From Winogradskyella wandonensis (GTDB lineage Bacteria > Bacteroidota > Bacteroidia > Flavobacteriales > Flavobacteriaceae), in contig NZ_SMGI01000001.1 in NCBI RefSeq assembly GCF_004346845.1, forward strand, positions 839,116 to 903,115: a stretch of 64,000 bases of DNA. Direction: 5' to 3'. The first letter of the stretch is position 1; every line of letters starts with the position of its first letter. The translations under genes and the position numbers were made by a program. Below the pieces are notes generated by a model that was not told where the DNA came from, searched no databases, and worked only from the letters and a program-made list of their open reading frames with translations. Shown here one piece after another: positions 1-8,949 of this stretch.

Positions 1-2
1 AT

Positions 3-728
3 TTAGAGCCTGTTCACGATGTAGATTACGCCAAGTCCTATTTCGAGGACTACGCTAAGCGTTATGATTTTAATTATAATTTAAAGATAAGTAATAACAT
101 TTCTGCAGCTGCAATGGTTCTGAATAATACGCAGACTTTAGTATTACGGAAAAATCATAAGTTTAGTAATAATCAGCTTAAGGTTTTAGCAAATCATGAA
201 ATAGGTGTGCACATGGTAACAACATTTAATGGTTTATCTCAGCCACTAAAAGTATTTTCGAATGGTTTTCCTAATAATGTAGAAACTCAAGAAGGCTTGG
301 CTGTTTATGCAGAGTATATGAGTGGTTCTTTAACCATGTTTCGCCTAAGAGAATTGGCATTTAGAGTGATAGCAGCGGATAGTTTAAGTAAAGGTTATAG
401 CTTTGCCGATACGTTCGATTTGTTACATAGGCATCATAAGTTAGAACGTAATAAAGCCTTTAGTATTACACAACGCATTCATCGTGGAGGTGGTTTTACT
501 AAAGATTTTTTGTACTTAACAGGACTGCGAAACGTCTTTAAATATGCTAACGAACACCACGACTTAGGTAAGCTATTAATGGGAAAAGTAAGTATGTCTT
601 ACCTGCCGACAATAGAAAAACTTCTAGATTTAGGTTTAGCAATACCACCGATACATCTTACAGATGCTTATAAAATAAATAACAATACTAATACTAATTT
701 AGATTTTATCCTTAGCGGCTTAAAATAA
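3..728 (+). CDS. QEGLA-motif (DUF1704/MATCAP-like) metallopeptidase family protein, 5' truncated
   Basis: The reading frame is open from the window edge, so only the C-terminal part (about 241 residues) is present; the first in-frame ATG (114) is internal. Visible are NHEIGVH, an HExxxH-type zinc-site motif, and the QEGLA motif about 38 residues later. Together they mark the family named flavohemoglobin expression-modulating QEGLA motif protein (DUF1704). Eukaryotic relatives in this fold are tyrosine carboxypeptidases (MATCAP), so a peptidase activity is plausible, but the bacterial substrate is not known to me. No neighbour upstream can be seen. A branched inverted repeat follows the stop within 3 bases and may end the transcript. 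Confidence 0.85.
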   Translation, partial: LEPVHDVDYAKSYFEDYAKRYDFNYNLKISNNISAAAMVLNNTQTLVLRKNHKFSNNQLKVLANHEIGVHMVTTFNGLSQPLKVFSNGFPNNVETQEGLAVYAEYMSGSLTMFRLRELAFRVIAADSLSKGYSFADTFDLLHRHHKLERNKAFSITQRIHRGGGFTKDFLYLTGLRNVFKYANEHHDLGKLLMGKVSMSYLPTIEKLLDLGLAIPPIHLTDAYKINNNTNTNLDFILSGLK

Positions 729-730
729 GA

Positions 731-870
731 AAACCTCAAAGCCAGATAGTATTGTCTACCATTTTTCAATGATACTTACGATAGGGTAGACTTGCCATAT
801 TGAAAGAGCTTGATTCGTTCCTATCTAACTGAAGATAGGCTCAAGCTAACATTATCTAGCTTTGAGGTTT
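731..870 (+). ncRNA. Branched inverted-repeat element, candidate structured RNA or bidirectional terminator
   Basis: Bases 731-750 pair with 851-870 over 20 positions with one C-A mismatch and one G-T pair. Inside lie a 7-bp stem (754-760 with 785-791) and a second arm: 807-813 with 841-847, then 820-826 with 833-839 around a 6-base loop. The loop of the first arm (764-770) is also complementary over 7 bases to 799-805, which would make an H-type pseudoknot. The whole reads as a three-way junction between two convergent genes. It could be a small RNA, an elaborate terminator or a short mobile repeat. I do not recognise it as a specific Rfam family. The pairing is seen directly; the function is inferred. 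Confidence 0.45.
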
Positions 871-893
871 GTTACTTGGCTACAAAAAGTAAC
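871..893. other. Small hairpin after the branched element; rest of the spacer to 1014 unassigned
   Basis: The 7-base arms GTTACTT and AAGTAAC enclose a 9-base loop. Further short complementary stretches occur at 919-925 and 973-979. No gene is visible between here and the stop of the DCC-family gene at 1015. Confidence 0.3.
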
Positions 894-1014
894 CAATCAT
901 CAACCATCAACCTTAAACTCTACCTAAAAGTAGGATTAATAATAGGGCTATGAAACTAAAACTGAGTTAACCAGGTAGATTTAGGAGTAAATGGGTCTTT
1001 TTAATGAGTAAATG

Positions 1015-1437
1015 CTAATCTAAGAATTTTGCTTTTAATTCTGGAGTTGGAATCATACAAGACTCTCGTTTGCCATACCATTTATAGCGATTTTTCGCAA
1101 TATAATTATAGAACCAGTTTCTAAGTACTGATGGAAATACTAAAAATACAGAAAGAAGTTTTATAGGAAACGTTAAGTCTTTAGCAATTTTTAGCGCAGC
1201 GGTAGATTTGCTGAAAATTTTTTGCTCTGAAGGATTGTAAAGTAATATAGAATCTGTCTGATTGGTGTCTATATTAAATTCATTAATGATGGCTTCTCCT
1301 ATAGCACTTTGTAAAGGCGCGAAAAGAAACTTATTATTCTTATCTCTTTTAATTACGTATAATACGCTGCTATTACAGAGATTGCAAATCCCATCAAACA
1401 GTATTAATTGTTTGTCTTTTGGTACACGTTCTATCAC
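1015..1437 (-). CDS. DCC-family thiol-disulfide oxidoreductase (DUF393)
   Basis: A 140-residue protein of the usual length for the DCC (YuxK-like) family. The family signature lies near the N-terminus: FDGICNLCN, a D-x-x-C-x-x-C motif, and the C-terminal half has a typical basic, amphipathic WFYNYIAKNRYKW stretch. Members are thioredoxin-fold proteins presumed to act on thiols; substrates are generally unknown. No signal peptide is seen, so it is probably cytoplasmic. It ends 22 bases upstream of the next minus-strand start and its own start is 22 bases downstream of the TPR regulator's stop, so the two are probably co-transcribed. Confidence 0.85.
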   Translation of the reverse strand: MIERVPKDKQLILFDGICNLCNSSVLYVIKRDKNNKFLFAPLQSAIGEAIINEFNIDTNQTDSILLYNPSEQKIFSKSTAALKIAKDLTFPIKLLSVFLVFPSVLRNWFYNYIAKNRYKWYGKRESCMIPTPELKAKFLD

Positions 1438-1459
1438 AATACAAAGATAGAATACAGTG

Positions 1460-3352
1460 TTATATTGAGTTTAAAAATTGCGTTAAATCATCATCCTTTC
1501 CTAAAGATAACTTAGTCTTCAGTCTATATTTAGATTTTTTTACGCTATCTGGCTGAACATTAAGCATTGATGCGATTTCTTTAGTTGTTAAATTCATTCG
1601 TAAAAACGAAGCGAGACGTATTTCTTTTTCAGAGATATCGTTAGAAATTTCTTTAATTTTTATATCAAAGTTATTGTGAACTTCAGAGAAATAAGATTTA
1701 AAAACTTCCCAATCTTTGTCTTCTGCGCTTTCTTTTTTCAGTAACATAACTAGTCGTCTAAATTCTACTTTAAAAAGTTCTGGTGATTTTTTTATTTTTT
1801 CTAAGTTTTCCTTTAGCTCTTGAATAAATGAATTTTTCTGAACCAGATGTAATGTTTGTGAAGCCAATTCTTTCTTTTTAAATTCAATTTCTTGTTTGTA
1901 AATGGCCTCTTGTTTCTCTCTAGCAATTCTATTCTTTTTTATTCGTTGTTTAAACCCAAAGTAGAGAAGTCCTGCTATCGTTAGAAAAGAAAACATACCT
2001 ATACCATAAAGTGATTTTGTAAGCTTATCGTTTTTTGCTTTTACCGTTAGACTTTCTATTTCCCTATTTTTTATTACCAACTCTGCTTCTTTTTTTTCTG
2101 TTTCATAAATAGCCTTAAGCTCTTCAATCTGCCTCGACTTTTTTAGAGTATATAAGCTGTCATTAATTTTTTGAGCTTCTTTTAGATATTTTATAGCTTC
2201 ATTAGAATTACCAGATTTTAACAAGATGTCGGAGTGAAGTTGATAGGTGTCTTTTAAATGTGGCAACGCATTAATCGATTTAGACATATCTAACGCTTTT
2301 TGATTGTAATCTAATGCACTGCTAAATTTATTAAGATGGTAATCTACCTGAGATAAGCCTTGGTAAGCGTTTACAAGACTAAGTTTTAAGTTTTCACTCT
2401 CGGATATGTCTTTTGCTTCAAAAAACAAATCTTTGGCCTTTTTATAATTTTTCTTCAATAACTCTAACTCTCCAAGATTGTGTAAGGCATTAGATGTAGA
2501 AAGTTTGTTTTCGACTGCTCTAGAATTTTCAAGACCTAAATTATATTGTGTCTTCGCATCATCATATCGTTTTAGTTCTTGATAAGATATGCCTAAAGAG
2601 TTATGTGCATAAGCGAGATACATTTTATCATCCAACTCTTTGTATAAATCAATTGCTTCTTGAAAATATGATATAGAAGACTCATAATTTCCTAAAGCAG
2701 TTTCTATATCGCCAATCTGTTTCAGAACATCGGCTTTTCTGCTTTTATGATTAATTTCCTCAAAGTATTTTATAGCCTTTAAGGCTTCCGATAAGGCTAG
2801 ATTGTAATTACCTTTTTCTATGTAAATACCAGCTAGAGAATTGTGTTGTGCCCCTATGAATTTGGTTTTTAGGTCACCGTCTTTTTCAAATTTTTCAATG
2901 GCTTTAAGAGTTTCTTTTGTGATTGCAATTGCTTCATCAAATTCGCCATTAGTTTGTTTAATACTAGAAATGGAGTGATTAATAAAAATTATACCGCGAG
3001 TACTTTTCGTCTCTTTAAAAATAGATTTGGCCTCGGTAAAGTAGTATAAGGCGGAATCATTTTCACCACGATTAGAGTGGTAATTCCCTAAATGCATATT
3101 GCCAATTCCTAATCCTCTTTTGTAATTATTTTTTTTTGAAATAGCCAAAGTCTGCAGCGCATATTGTTTTGCTTCCTCTGGTTTGGAAAACATAAGTTTT
3201 TCGTGAAGTTTAGTAAGTATTAGAACTTTAATCGAGTCGTCTTCTTTTCTGTTTTTTAATTCTAATTTTAGACTATCTATAAGTTGAGATTGTTGTGAAG
3301 AAGAAACTTCTGCTACTAGCAATAACGCTATACTTATAATTAAAGTCCTCAT
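1460..3352 (-). CDS. TPR-containing membrane-anchored transcriptional regulator with LuxR-like HTH
   Basis: The order is a signal peptide (residues 1-20), about nine tetratricopeptide repeats (roughly 40-400), a transmembrane helix near 445-465, a charged coiled coil, and a C-terminal helix-turn-helix (around 580-630) with the motif LTTKEIASMLNVQPDSVKKS. This architecture is common in Flavobacteria and places ligand- or protein-sensing TPRs in the periplasm with the DNA-binding domain in the cytoplasm, so one protein does sensing and regulation. Its target is unknown. A 13-base palindrome (3385-3397) lies just upstream and could be an operator. Confidence 0.8.
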   Translation of the reverse strand: MRTLIISIALLLVAEVSSSQQSQLIDSLKLELKNRKEDDSIKVLILTKLHEKLMFSKPEEAKQYALQTLAISKKNNYKRGLGIGNMHLGNYHSNRGENDSALYYFTEAKSIFKETKSTRGIIFINHSISSIKQTNGEFDEAIAITKETLKAIEKFEKDGDLKTKFIGAQHNSLAGIYIEKGNYNLALSEALKAIKYFEEINHKSRKADVLKQIGDIETALGNYESSISYFQEAIDLYKELDDKMYLAYAHNSLGISYQELKRYDDAKTQYNLGLENSRAVENKLSTSNALHNLGELELLKKNYKKAKDLFFEAKDISESENLKLSLVNAYQGLSQVDYHLNKFSSALDYNQKALDMSKSINALPHLKDTYQLHSDILLKSGNSNEAIKYLKEAQKINDSLYTLKKSRQIEELKAIYETEKKEAELVIKNREIESLTVKAKNDKLTKSLYGIGMFSFLTIAGLLYFGFKQRIKKNRIAREKQEAIYKQEIEFKKKELASQTLHLVQKNSFIQELKENLEKIKKSPELFKVEFRRLVMLLKKESAEDKDWEVFKSYFSEVHNNFDIKIKEISNDISEKEIRLASFLRMNLTTKEIASMLNVQPDSVKKSKYRLKTKLSLGKDDDLTQFLNSI

Positions 3353-3384
3353 GATTGGTTAGTTTGCTTAAAATTAGATTATTA

Positions 3385-3397
3385 TGTGGATTCCACA
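3385..3397. promoter_or_regulatory. 13-base perfect palindrome, possible operator
   Basis: TGTGGATTCCACA lies in the 59-base gap between the mutS2 stop and the TPR/HTH regulator start. There is no T-tract, so it is a poor terminator. A binding site for the adjacent HTH regulator is possible but unproven. Confidence 0.25.
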
Positions 3398-3411
3398 AAG
3401 TATAATACTAA

Positions 3412-5640
3412 TTACTTTGATGCTTCTACCAGTTCTAATAAGTCCATACTAACATTGGTTGTAAATAAGCCGTAGTTTACTGTAGCTTTATTTTTCTCTA
3501 TAGTATCTATGCTACCTACAGCACGTCCATCATGCATTCTTACGCGGTCACCAACCTTTAAGACAGGTTTAGGCGGAGTTGGCTTTTCTTTCTCTTTTTG
3601 TTTAGCCTCTTTTTTCTTTTTTCTGATGACTTCAACCTTTTTCTCAGCTTCTTTTTTTATCTGAGCTTCTTTTGCTTTTTCAGCACGATTCTGTTTTGCA
3701 GACACTTTTTTACGCTTAGAATTTTCTATCTGAACGAGTTTAAATAATTCGCCCATTAACTCTCGTTTTCGGTTGTTATTCTGAAATTTTTCTGCCAAGT
3801 CATTGACCTTTTGCCCGAGATATATTAGGCGTTGATTGCTGTCATATAGCTCTTGGTAACTTTCTAGTTTTTTCTGAATTTTTTGATTTATCTCCTCGAG
3901 TTTTTCTGCTTCAGTTTGTGTCTTTTTTTCGTTAGCTTTTAAAGATTGTTCGGTTTTTTCTAAACGGCTACGTTGCTTTTGAAGCTTTGCGATAGTCGCA
4001 TCAAAGCGTACTTTGCCACGTTCAATCTTCTTTTTTGCTTTATTGATTAAGCTATACGGAATACCGTTTTTTTGAGCGACTTCAAAAGTAAATGAGCTTC
4101 CGGCTTGTCCGATTACTAATTTGTAAATTGGCTCTAACGTACGCTCATTAAATAACATATTGGCATTGCGCATATATGGCAATTCGTTAGCAAGTAGCTT
4201 TAGGTTAGAGTAGTGAGTGGTTATAATCCCAAACGCTTTTCGGTCATAGAAGACTTCTAGAAATGTCTCAGCAAGAGAACCACCTAATTCTGGGTCAGAA
4301 CCTGTACCAAACTCATCAATTAAAAATAGAGTGTTTTTATTGCATTTCTTTAAGAAATAATTCATCTGTTTTAACCTGTAGCTATACGTACTTAGTTGAT
4401 TTTCTATAGATTGATTATCGCCAATGTCGCTCAAGATTCTGTCGAATAAACACATTTTACTGCGTTCATGTACGGGAACAAGTAGTCCGCTTTGTAACAT
4501 AACTTGAAGCAAACCAACAGTTTTCAACGTAATACTCTTTCCTCCAGCGTTTGGACCAGAGATAACAATAATTCTGGCATCGTCTTCTAGGCTTATCGTC
4601 TGCGGGAATGTCTTTTCACCTTTCTCTGTATTGGTTAAATAGAGTAATGGATGGTACGCATCTCTAAGATACATGTTGCGTTCTTCTGAAATTTCAGGAA
4701 GAATAGCATTCATACTTCTGGCATATTTTGCCTTAGCAGAGATCACATCTATCTTAATTAAAAAGTCTTGATATTGGTTAAGAAGCGGTAAAAATAATCG
4801 AATGTAATCGGTTAATTCTTTCAGTATTTTAATAACCTCTTCTTTTTCTTCATACAAAAGGTTATTTAATTCTCTAGAATACTGAAGCGTAGTTTCTGGC
4901 TCGATATAAACAATGCTACCCGTTTTGCTTCCACCCATTATAGCACCTTTAACTTTGCGTCTATACATGGATTTTACGGCCAGAACGCGTTTGTTTTCTA
5001 CTACAGATTCGCGGATATCATCTAAATAGTCTAAACTATGATATTTGCTTAATGCCGAAGCAAAACTCGTATTGATTTTTGTGCGTAAACTAGCAATAGA
5101 TTTTCGAAGCACAGAAAGCGCAGGAGATGCATTGTCTTTAATGTCGCCAAAACGGTCAACAACAGCGTCTACTTGTTCTATTATGGCTGTAGTATGCTCA
5201 ATCGGTTGAGAAAGCTGATGCAATTTTTCATAATATTCTTTAAATTTCTCTAAAAACTTAAGAATACTATTTACTGTCAGCGATGTACTCACCAACTTTT
5301 GCAAACTCGGGACTTCTAAATATGTATTTTCAATATTTAAAAGCTTAATCTCTTTAGTTAAAGATTCAAAACCATGATTGGGAATACGGTTGTCATTATC
5401 AAAAGACGATAGATATTCATTGGTGTAAGCTAATTCTTGTTTTAATAGTTTAGCATCAGAAAATGGCTGAATTTGAAGCGCAGCTTCTTTGCCTAAGTTA
5501 GTGACACAATGTTCGCTTAGTTGAGACTGAACCGTACCAAACTCTAAATCGTCTAGTGTTTTTTGATGAATATTTATGATTCGTTCTTTTTTCAAAATAG
5601 CTTTTCCTAATTCCGAATGCAAATTTAAGTGAATTACCAA
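3412..5640 (-). CDS. mutS2: MutS2-family ATPase without Smr domain
   Basis: A MutS-like DNA-binding ATPase. The N-terminal core begins at IHQKTLDDLEF, a typical MutS2 start region. Walker A GPNAGGKS is near residue 362, and Walker B/signature DEFGTGSD is near 441, followed by ITTHY. After a long coiled coil (about 520-690) the protein ends with a short KOW-like barrel (VGDRVRMHDGRAVG). The C-terminal Smr nuclease domain of classical MutS2 is missing. Family roles include binding branched DNA and rescuing collided ribosomes; without Smr, nuclease activity is doubtful. The start is unclear: TTG at 5640 is the only codon that includes the conserved N-terminus with margin, and a second TTG lies at 5583. 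It diverges from ung. Confidence 0.85.
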   Translation of the reverse strand: MVIHLNLHSELGKAILKKERIINIHQKTLDDLEFGTVQSQLSEHCVTNLGKEAALQIQPFSDAKLLKQELAYTNEYLSSFDNDNRIPNHGFESLTKEIKLLNIENTYLEVPSLQKLVSTSLTVNSILKFLEKFKEYYEKLHQLSQPIEHTTAIIEQVDAVVDRFGDIKDNASPALSVLRKSIASLRTKINTSFASALSKYHSLDYLDDIRESVVENKRVLAVKSMYRRKVKGAIMGGSKTGSIVYIEPETTLQYSRELNNLLYEEKEEVIKILKELTDYIRLFLPLLNQYQDFLIKIDVISAKAKYARSMNAILPEISEERNMYLRDAYHPLLYLTNTEKGEKTFPQTISLEDDARIIVISGPNAGGKSITLKTVGLLQVMLQSGLLVPVHERSKMCLFDRILSDIGDNQSIENQLSTYSYRLKQMNYFLKKCNKNTLFLIDEFGTGSDPELGGSLAETFLEVFYDRKAFGIITTHYSNLKLLANELPYMRNANMLFNERTLEPIYKLVIGQAGSSFTFEVAQKNGIPYSLINKAKKKIERGKVRFDATIAKLQKQRSRLEKTEQSLKANEKKTQTEAEKLEEINQKIQKKLESYQELYDSNQRLIYLGQKVNDLAEKFQNNNRKRELMGELFKLVQIENSKRKKVSAKQNRAEKAKEAQIKKEAEKKVEVIRKKKKEAKQKEKEKPTPPKPVLKVGDRVRMHDGRAVGSIDTIEKNKATVNYGLFTTNVSMDLLELVEASK

Positions 5641-5683
5641 TGCACACCTAATGCATTAAGAGGCTTTTATAAGTCTTTAATTT

Positions 5684-5691
5684 TATATTTG
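5684..5691 (+). promoter_or_regulatory. Bacteroidota -7 element of ung (near-leaderless transcript)
   Basis: TATATTTG fits the TAnnTTTG consensus and ends 4 bases before the ung ATG at 5696. A start site 4-8 bases downstream would give a leaderless or almost leaderless mRNA. No good -33 TTG is seen. Confidence 0.4.
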
Positions 5692-5695
5692 TAGG

Positions 5696-6370
5696 ATGAA
5701 TGTATCTATAGATAATAGCTGGAAACCCTATCTTAATCTGGAGTTCGAAAAACCCTATTTCTCGGACCTTGTAAACTTTGTAAAATCTGAATATAACAAC
5801 CATACCTGTTACCCTAAAGGAAGAGATATTTTTAATGCTTTTAATCACTGTAAATTTGAAGATTTAAAGGTAGTGATTATCGGACAAGACCCTTACCATG
5901 GGCCAAACCAGGCGAACGGTTTGTGCTTTTCAGTCAATGATGGTGTAGCACATCCACCATCATTAATCAACATCTTTAAAGAACTAGAAACAGATTTAGA
6001 GATGCCCTATCCAACAAGTGGTAATTTAATGCCTTGGGCTGATCAAGGTGTGTTATTGTTAAACGCTACTTTAACAGTTAGAGCGCACGAAGCTGGTAGC
6101 CATCAAAATAAAGGATGGGAGCTATTTACAGATGCCGTTATAACAACCATTAGTGAGCAGCAAAACGATATTGTATTTTTGTTATGGGGTGGATTTGCTA
6201 AAAAGAAGGCAAAACTTATTGACGCCAGTAAGCATCACATTTTAAGCTCTGGTCATCCATCGCCACTAAGCGCTAACCGAGGTTATTGGTTTGGAAACAA
6301 ACACTTTAGTAAGACTAATGCTATTTTAAAATCGATAGGTAAGACACCAATAGATTGGCAAATTAATTGA
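5696..6370 (+). CDS. ung: Uracil-DNA glycosylase (family 1)
   Basis: Removes uracil from DNA as the first step of base excision repair. The 224-residue length matches the family. The water-activating motif GQDPYHG is at about residues 63-69 with the catalytic Asp in it, the DNA-intercalation loop HPSPLS is at about 186-191, and PHP-type and LLWG segments lie between. ATG at 5696 is preceded immediately by a -7 promoter element. The last 8 bases overlap the end of the convergent lipoprotein gene. It lies divergent from mutS2, so two DNA-maintenance genes share one 55-base promoter region. Confidence 0.97.
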   Translation: MNVSIDNSWKPYLNLEFEKPYFSDLVNFVKSEYNNHTCYPKGRDIFNAFNHCKFEDLKVVIIGQDPYHGPNQANGLCFSVNDGVAHPPSLINIFKELETDLEMPYPTSGNLMPWADQGVLLLNATLTVRAHEAGSHQNKGWELFTDAVITTISEQQNDIVFLLWGGFAKKKAKLIDASKHHILSSGHPSPLSANRGYWFGNKHFSKTNAILKSIGKTPIDWQIN

Positions 6371-6962
6371 CTGTAAATACAAATTTACCGTCTTCGTCAG
6401 AATTAATAATTTTAGATGTAATATCCACATACCCTTTTTCGTAAACACCAATATTTATAGTTGTTTCGCCGCCAGAATTATTAAAGAGCAATCGTGGACC
6501 TGCGAGATAGAAAGTTCCAGGTTCTAGTAGTCGAATACTAAATTTACTGCGGAATGTATTACCATCATATAAACTTATAACCTCTATTAATTGATTGTTT
6601 AGTCTAACGTCACCAGAGCTAACTTCTATACTGCTTTCGTTTAAGGGTATTTGTACCACAGATTCAAATGCAGTTTCTTTATACAGCGCTAACTGATGAA
6701 AAGCTTTTGACGCTCCAATTTCGGCATAGGTAAAATCGCTTAACGTAATATTAATATCATCTATGGTTAACTGGTCATTTTCAATAACAGTTTCTATAAC
6801 AATAGTATCGCCAACGTCGTAGGTGGTTTGATTATTCTCTACAGAAATAATTGTATCATTTTGGACAAAAAGGGTTTGGTCTAAATAGTCGTCTTCTTCT
6901 GGACAACAAAGCGATGCACATAATGAAATACCAACCATTACTGAAAAAGAGAGTGCCTTCAT
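6363..6962 (-). CDS. Predicted lipoprotein, unknown function
   Basis: 199 residues with an N-terminal hydrophobic segment ending in ISLCASLCC, which suits a lipoprotein signal with Cys near residue 18-20. The rest is beta-rich with many Asn, Thr and Ile and looks like an extracellular beta-sandwich. No family is recognised. The 3' end overlaps ung by 8 bases on the opposite strand. It stands alone between ung and the operon to its right. Confidence 0.65.
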   Translation of the reverse strand: MKALSFSVMVGISLCASLCCPEEDDYLDQTLFVQNDTIISVENNQTTYDVGDTIVIETVIENDQLTIDDINITLSDFTYAEIGASKAFHQLALYKETAFESVVQIPLNESSIEVSSGDVRLNNQLIEVISLYDGNTFRSKFSIRLLEPGTFYLAGPRLLFNNSGGETTINIGVYEKGYVDITSKIINSDEDGKFVFTVN

Positions 6963-7014
6963 ACATTTAATTTTTTACTAGATGTATAAAGTTTAAAAAG
7001 GTTGCGTGTAAGAC

Positions 7015-7869
7015 TTATAATTTATATACCAAATCCTTGTAATCCCATTTTTCTGGAATGATATTTAAATGAAGTAACTCATCTTGCACGTGATTAAGTG
7101 TTTTCTTATCAATTAATTCTTGAGACCATTCGGTAAGCGATAACCATTCTCGCACATCCTCGAGCTCTTGCTCGTAACGGTTGGCAATTGTTCGGTCGAT
7201 ACTTGGTATATTTTTAAATTCTGAAGTTGTATTGTTTATAATTTCTAGAATAGTTCTAACATCTTCTTCATGATGTTCTAAGAAATCATTCCGAACGGCG
7301 ATAACAAAGCAAGGCCAAGGCGATGGACAATTTCCTATGCGTCTAAATATTCCGTCGTCTACCAAAGGTTTAGTAGTAAATTTTTCCCACATAAAATAAT
7401 CGGCATCACCATTGGTAAGACCTTCAATGGCGCCATCTAAATTTTTAATAACCGAGAATTCTAAATCTTTTTCTAGATTCCAATCGTTGTTTTTTGCATT
7501 AACATACGCCATGAGATGAGAGCCCGAACCATAACGACTGATGGCTGCCCTAGTTCCTTTAATATCATCTATAGTTTTAAACTCTGAATCTGCCGCCACA
7601 TGGATTCCCCATATTAAAGGTGATTGTGTATAGGTTTGTACAATTTTAGACGGATTACCAGCAATAATATCTTTTACAATGCCCTCGGTAAGGATTACCG
7701 CCATATCAATACTGCCTTCTCTGAGACCTTTGCACATTTGTCCTGTACCTCCATGATAATCGTGCCAACGGAGATTTATACCTTCAGCTTTATACTCACC
7801 ATCTCTTAGGGTTAAATACCAGGCGAGATTAAAATGTTCTGGCACGCCGCCAATATTAATTAATTTCAA
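7015..7869 (-). CDS. NMT1/ThiY-like periplasmic-binding-fold protein without signal peptide
   Basis: 284 residues with the fold of ABC-transporter substrate-binding proteins (type II). It opens with INIGGVPEHFNLAWYLT and contains the GTGQMCKGL loop and the EGLTNGDADYFMW segment typical of NMT1/SsuA-like domains. There is no signal peptide and no permease or ATPase gene nearby, so it is probably a cytoplasmic ligand-binding protein or enzyme. The yeast and marine-bacterial CA3427 family has this character and is a likely home. It is the last gene of a five-gene minus-strand run headed by the SUI1 factor and including a nucleoside phosphorylase, suggesting a small metabolite ligand. Confidence 0.75.
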   Translation of the reverse strand: MKLINIGGVPEHFNLAWYLTLRDGEYKAEGINLRWHDYHGGTGQMCKGLREGSIDMAVILTEGIVKDIIAGNPSKIVQTYTQSPLIWGIHVAADSEFKTIDDIKGTRAAISRYGSGSHLMAYVNAKNNDWNLEKDLEFSVIKNLDGAIEGLTNGDADYFMWEKFTTKPLVDDGIFRRIGNCPSPWPCFVIAVRNDFLEHHEEDVRTILEIINNTTSEFKNIPSIDRTIANRYEQELEDVREWLSLTEWSQELIDKKTLNHVQDELLHLNIIPEKWDYKDLVYKL

Positions 7870-7880
7870 AATGTGGTGTT

Positions 7881-8075
7881 TTACTTTTTTGCGTTTTTAT
7901 CGTAAATAATTTTAATCAGGATTACAATTACAGCAATAACCCATAACCATAATAAATCAGTCCTAAAGACACGGTCATTTGGTAGTCCGATGATGTAATA
8001 TATAATTGTGCGAAATATCGTAGCTATAAGAATTACAACGGCTGATATACTCAGAAAATTTAAGAGTTTATTCAT
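7881..8075 (-). CDS. Small two-helix membrane protein
   Basis: 64 residues with two hydrophobic helices (about 7-30 and 42-60) and a basic tail. It starts 1 base after the nucleoside phosphorylase stop and ends 11 bases before the binding-protein gene, so it is in the operon. No family is recognised. Confidence 0.65.
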   Translation of the reverse strand: MNKLLNFLSISAVVILIATIFRTIIYYIIGLPNDRVFRTDLLWLWVIAVIVILIKIIYDKNAKK

Positions 8076-8076
8076 G

Positions 8077-8949
8077 TTATACGTTTACAATGCGTTCTAA
8101 AGCAAACTTAATTAGTTTCTCAACAGTTTGTTTTGGATTTTTACTAAATGTGCCATCGGCTCTATTGGCAATAATAGCATTTAAGGATAATGCTTCATGT
8201 CCGAGCAGCTTTGATAGTCCGTAAATTACAGAGGTTTCCATTTCAAAATTTGTAATTCTAAAATCGCGATAGTTGAAATTGTCTAATTTAGAATTTAAAC
8301 TGGCATCTTGAAGCGGTAACCGTAATACGCGACCTTGTGGACCATAAAAACCACCGGCAGTACCCGTCATACCAGTATGGATACTATCACTTTCAAAATA
8401 CTTTTGAAGATATTTACTTCCATTGATAATTATTGGTCTTGCCTTATTCTTGTCCCAATTTGTGTGTTTTATAAAAGCATCTTCAATTTCGGGATTAGAG
8501 ATGCCATCTATTTGATAGAAGTGGAGCATTCCGTTAATATCCAAGCCATGAGAGCTCATGACAAAGGAATCTACAGGGATATCTGCTTGAAGCGAACCCG
8601 ATGTACCAATACGAATAATATTTAAACTTGTAAGGTCTTGTTTTGGTCGTCTTGTTTTTAAATCGATATTTACTAAAGCATCTAGTTCATTAAGAACAAT
8701 ATCTATGTTATCTGGACCGATTCCAGTAGAAATGACACTAATTCTTCGGTCTTTGTAATAGCCTGTTTGCGTTTTAAATTCACGCTTTTGTGTTGAAAAA
8801 TCAACACTATCAAAGTGTTTGGTTATTTTTTCAACGCGGTCTTGGTCACCTACGAAAATTATGGTATCCGAAATGTCCTCTGGCTTAAGATTTAAATGAT
8901 AGACACTACCATCTGGGTTTAGTATGAGTTCAGAGTCTTTAATTGACAT
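8077..8949 (-). CDS. Nucleoside phosphorylase (PNP/UDP family)
   Basis: Predicted to split a ribonucleoside with phosphate in purine or pyrimidine salvage. The phosphate-binding IRIGTSGSL segment lies near residues 110-120 (family motif G-T-S/C-G). ISTGIGPDN is near 75 and NFEMETSVIYGL, carrying the ribose-contacting Glu-Met-Glu, is near 225. The length (290) fits uridine-phosphorylase-like members. The start overlaps the end of the DUF1835 gene by 11 bases, indicating translational coupling. Whether it prefers uridine or a purine cannot be decided here. Confidence 0.88.
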   Translation of the reverse strand: MSIKDSELILNPDGSVYHLNLKPEDISDTIIFVGDQDRVEKITKHFDSVDFSTQKREFKTQTGYYKDRRISVISTGIGPDNIDIVLNELDALVNIDLKTRRPKQDLTSLNIIRIGTSGSLQADIPVDSFVMSSHGLDINGMLHFYQIDGISNPEIEDAFIKHTNWDKNKARPIIINGSKYLQKYFESDSIHTGMTGTAGGFYGPQGRVLRLPLQDASLNSKLDNFNYRDFRITNFEMETSVIYGLSKLLGHEALSLNAIIANRADGTFSKNPKQTVEKLIKFALERIVNV

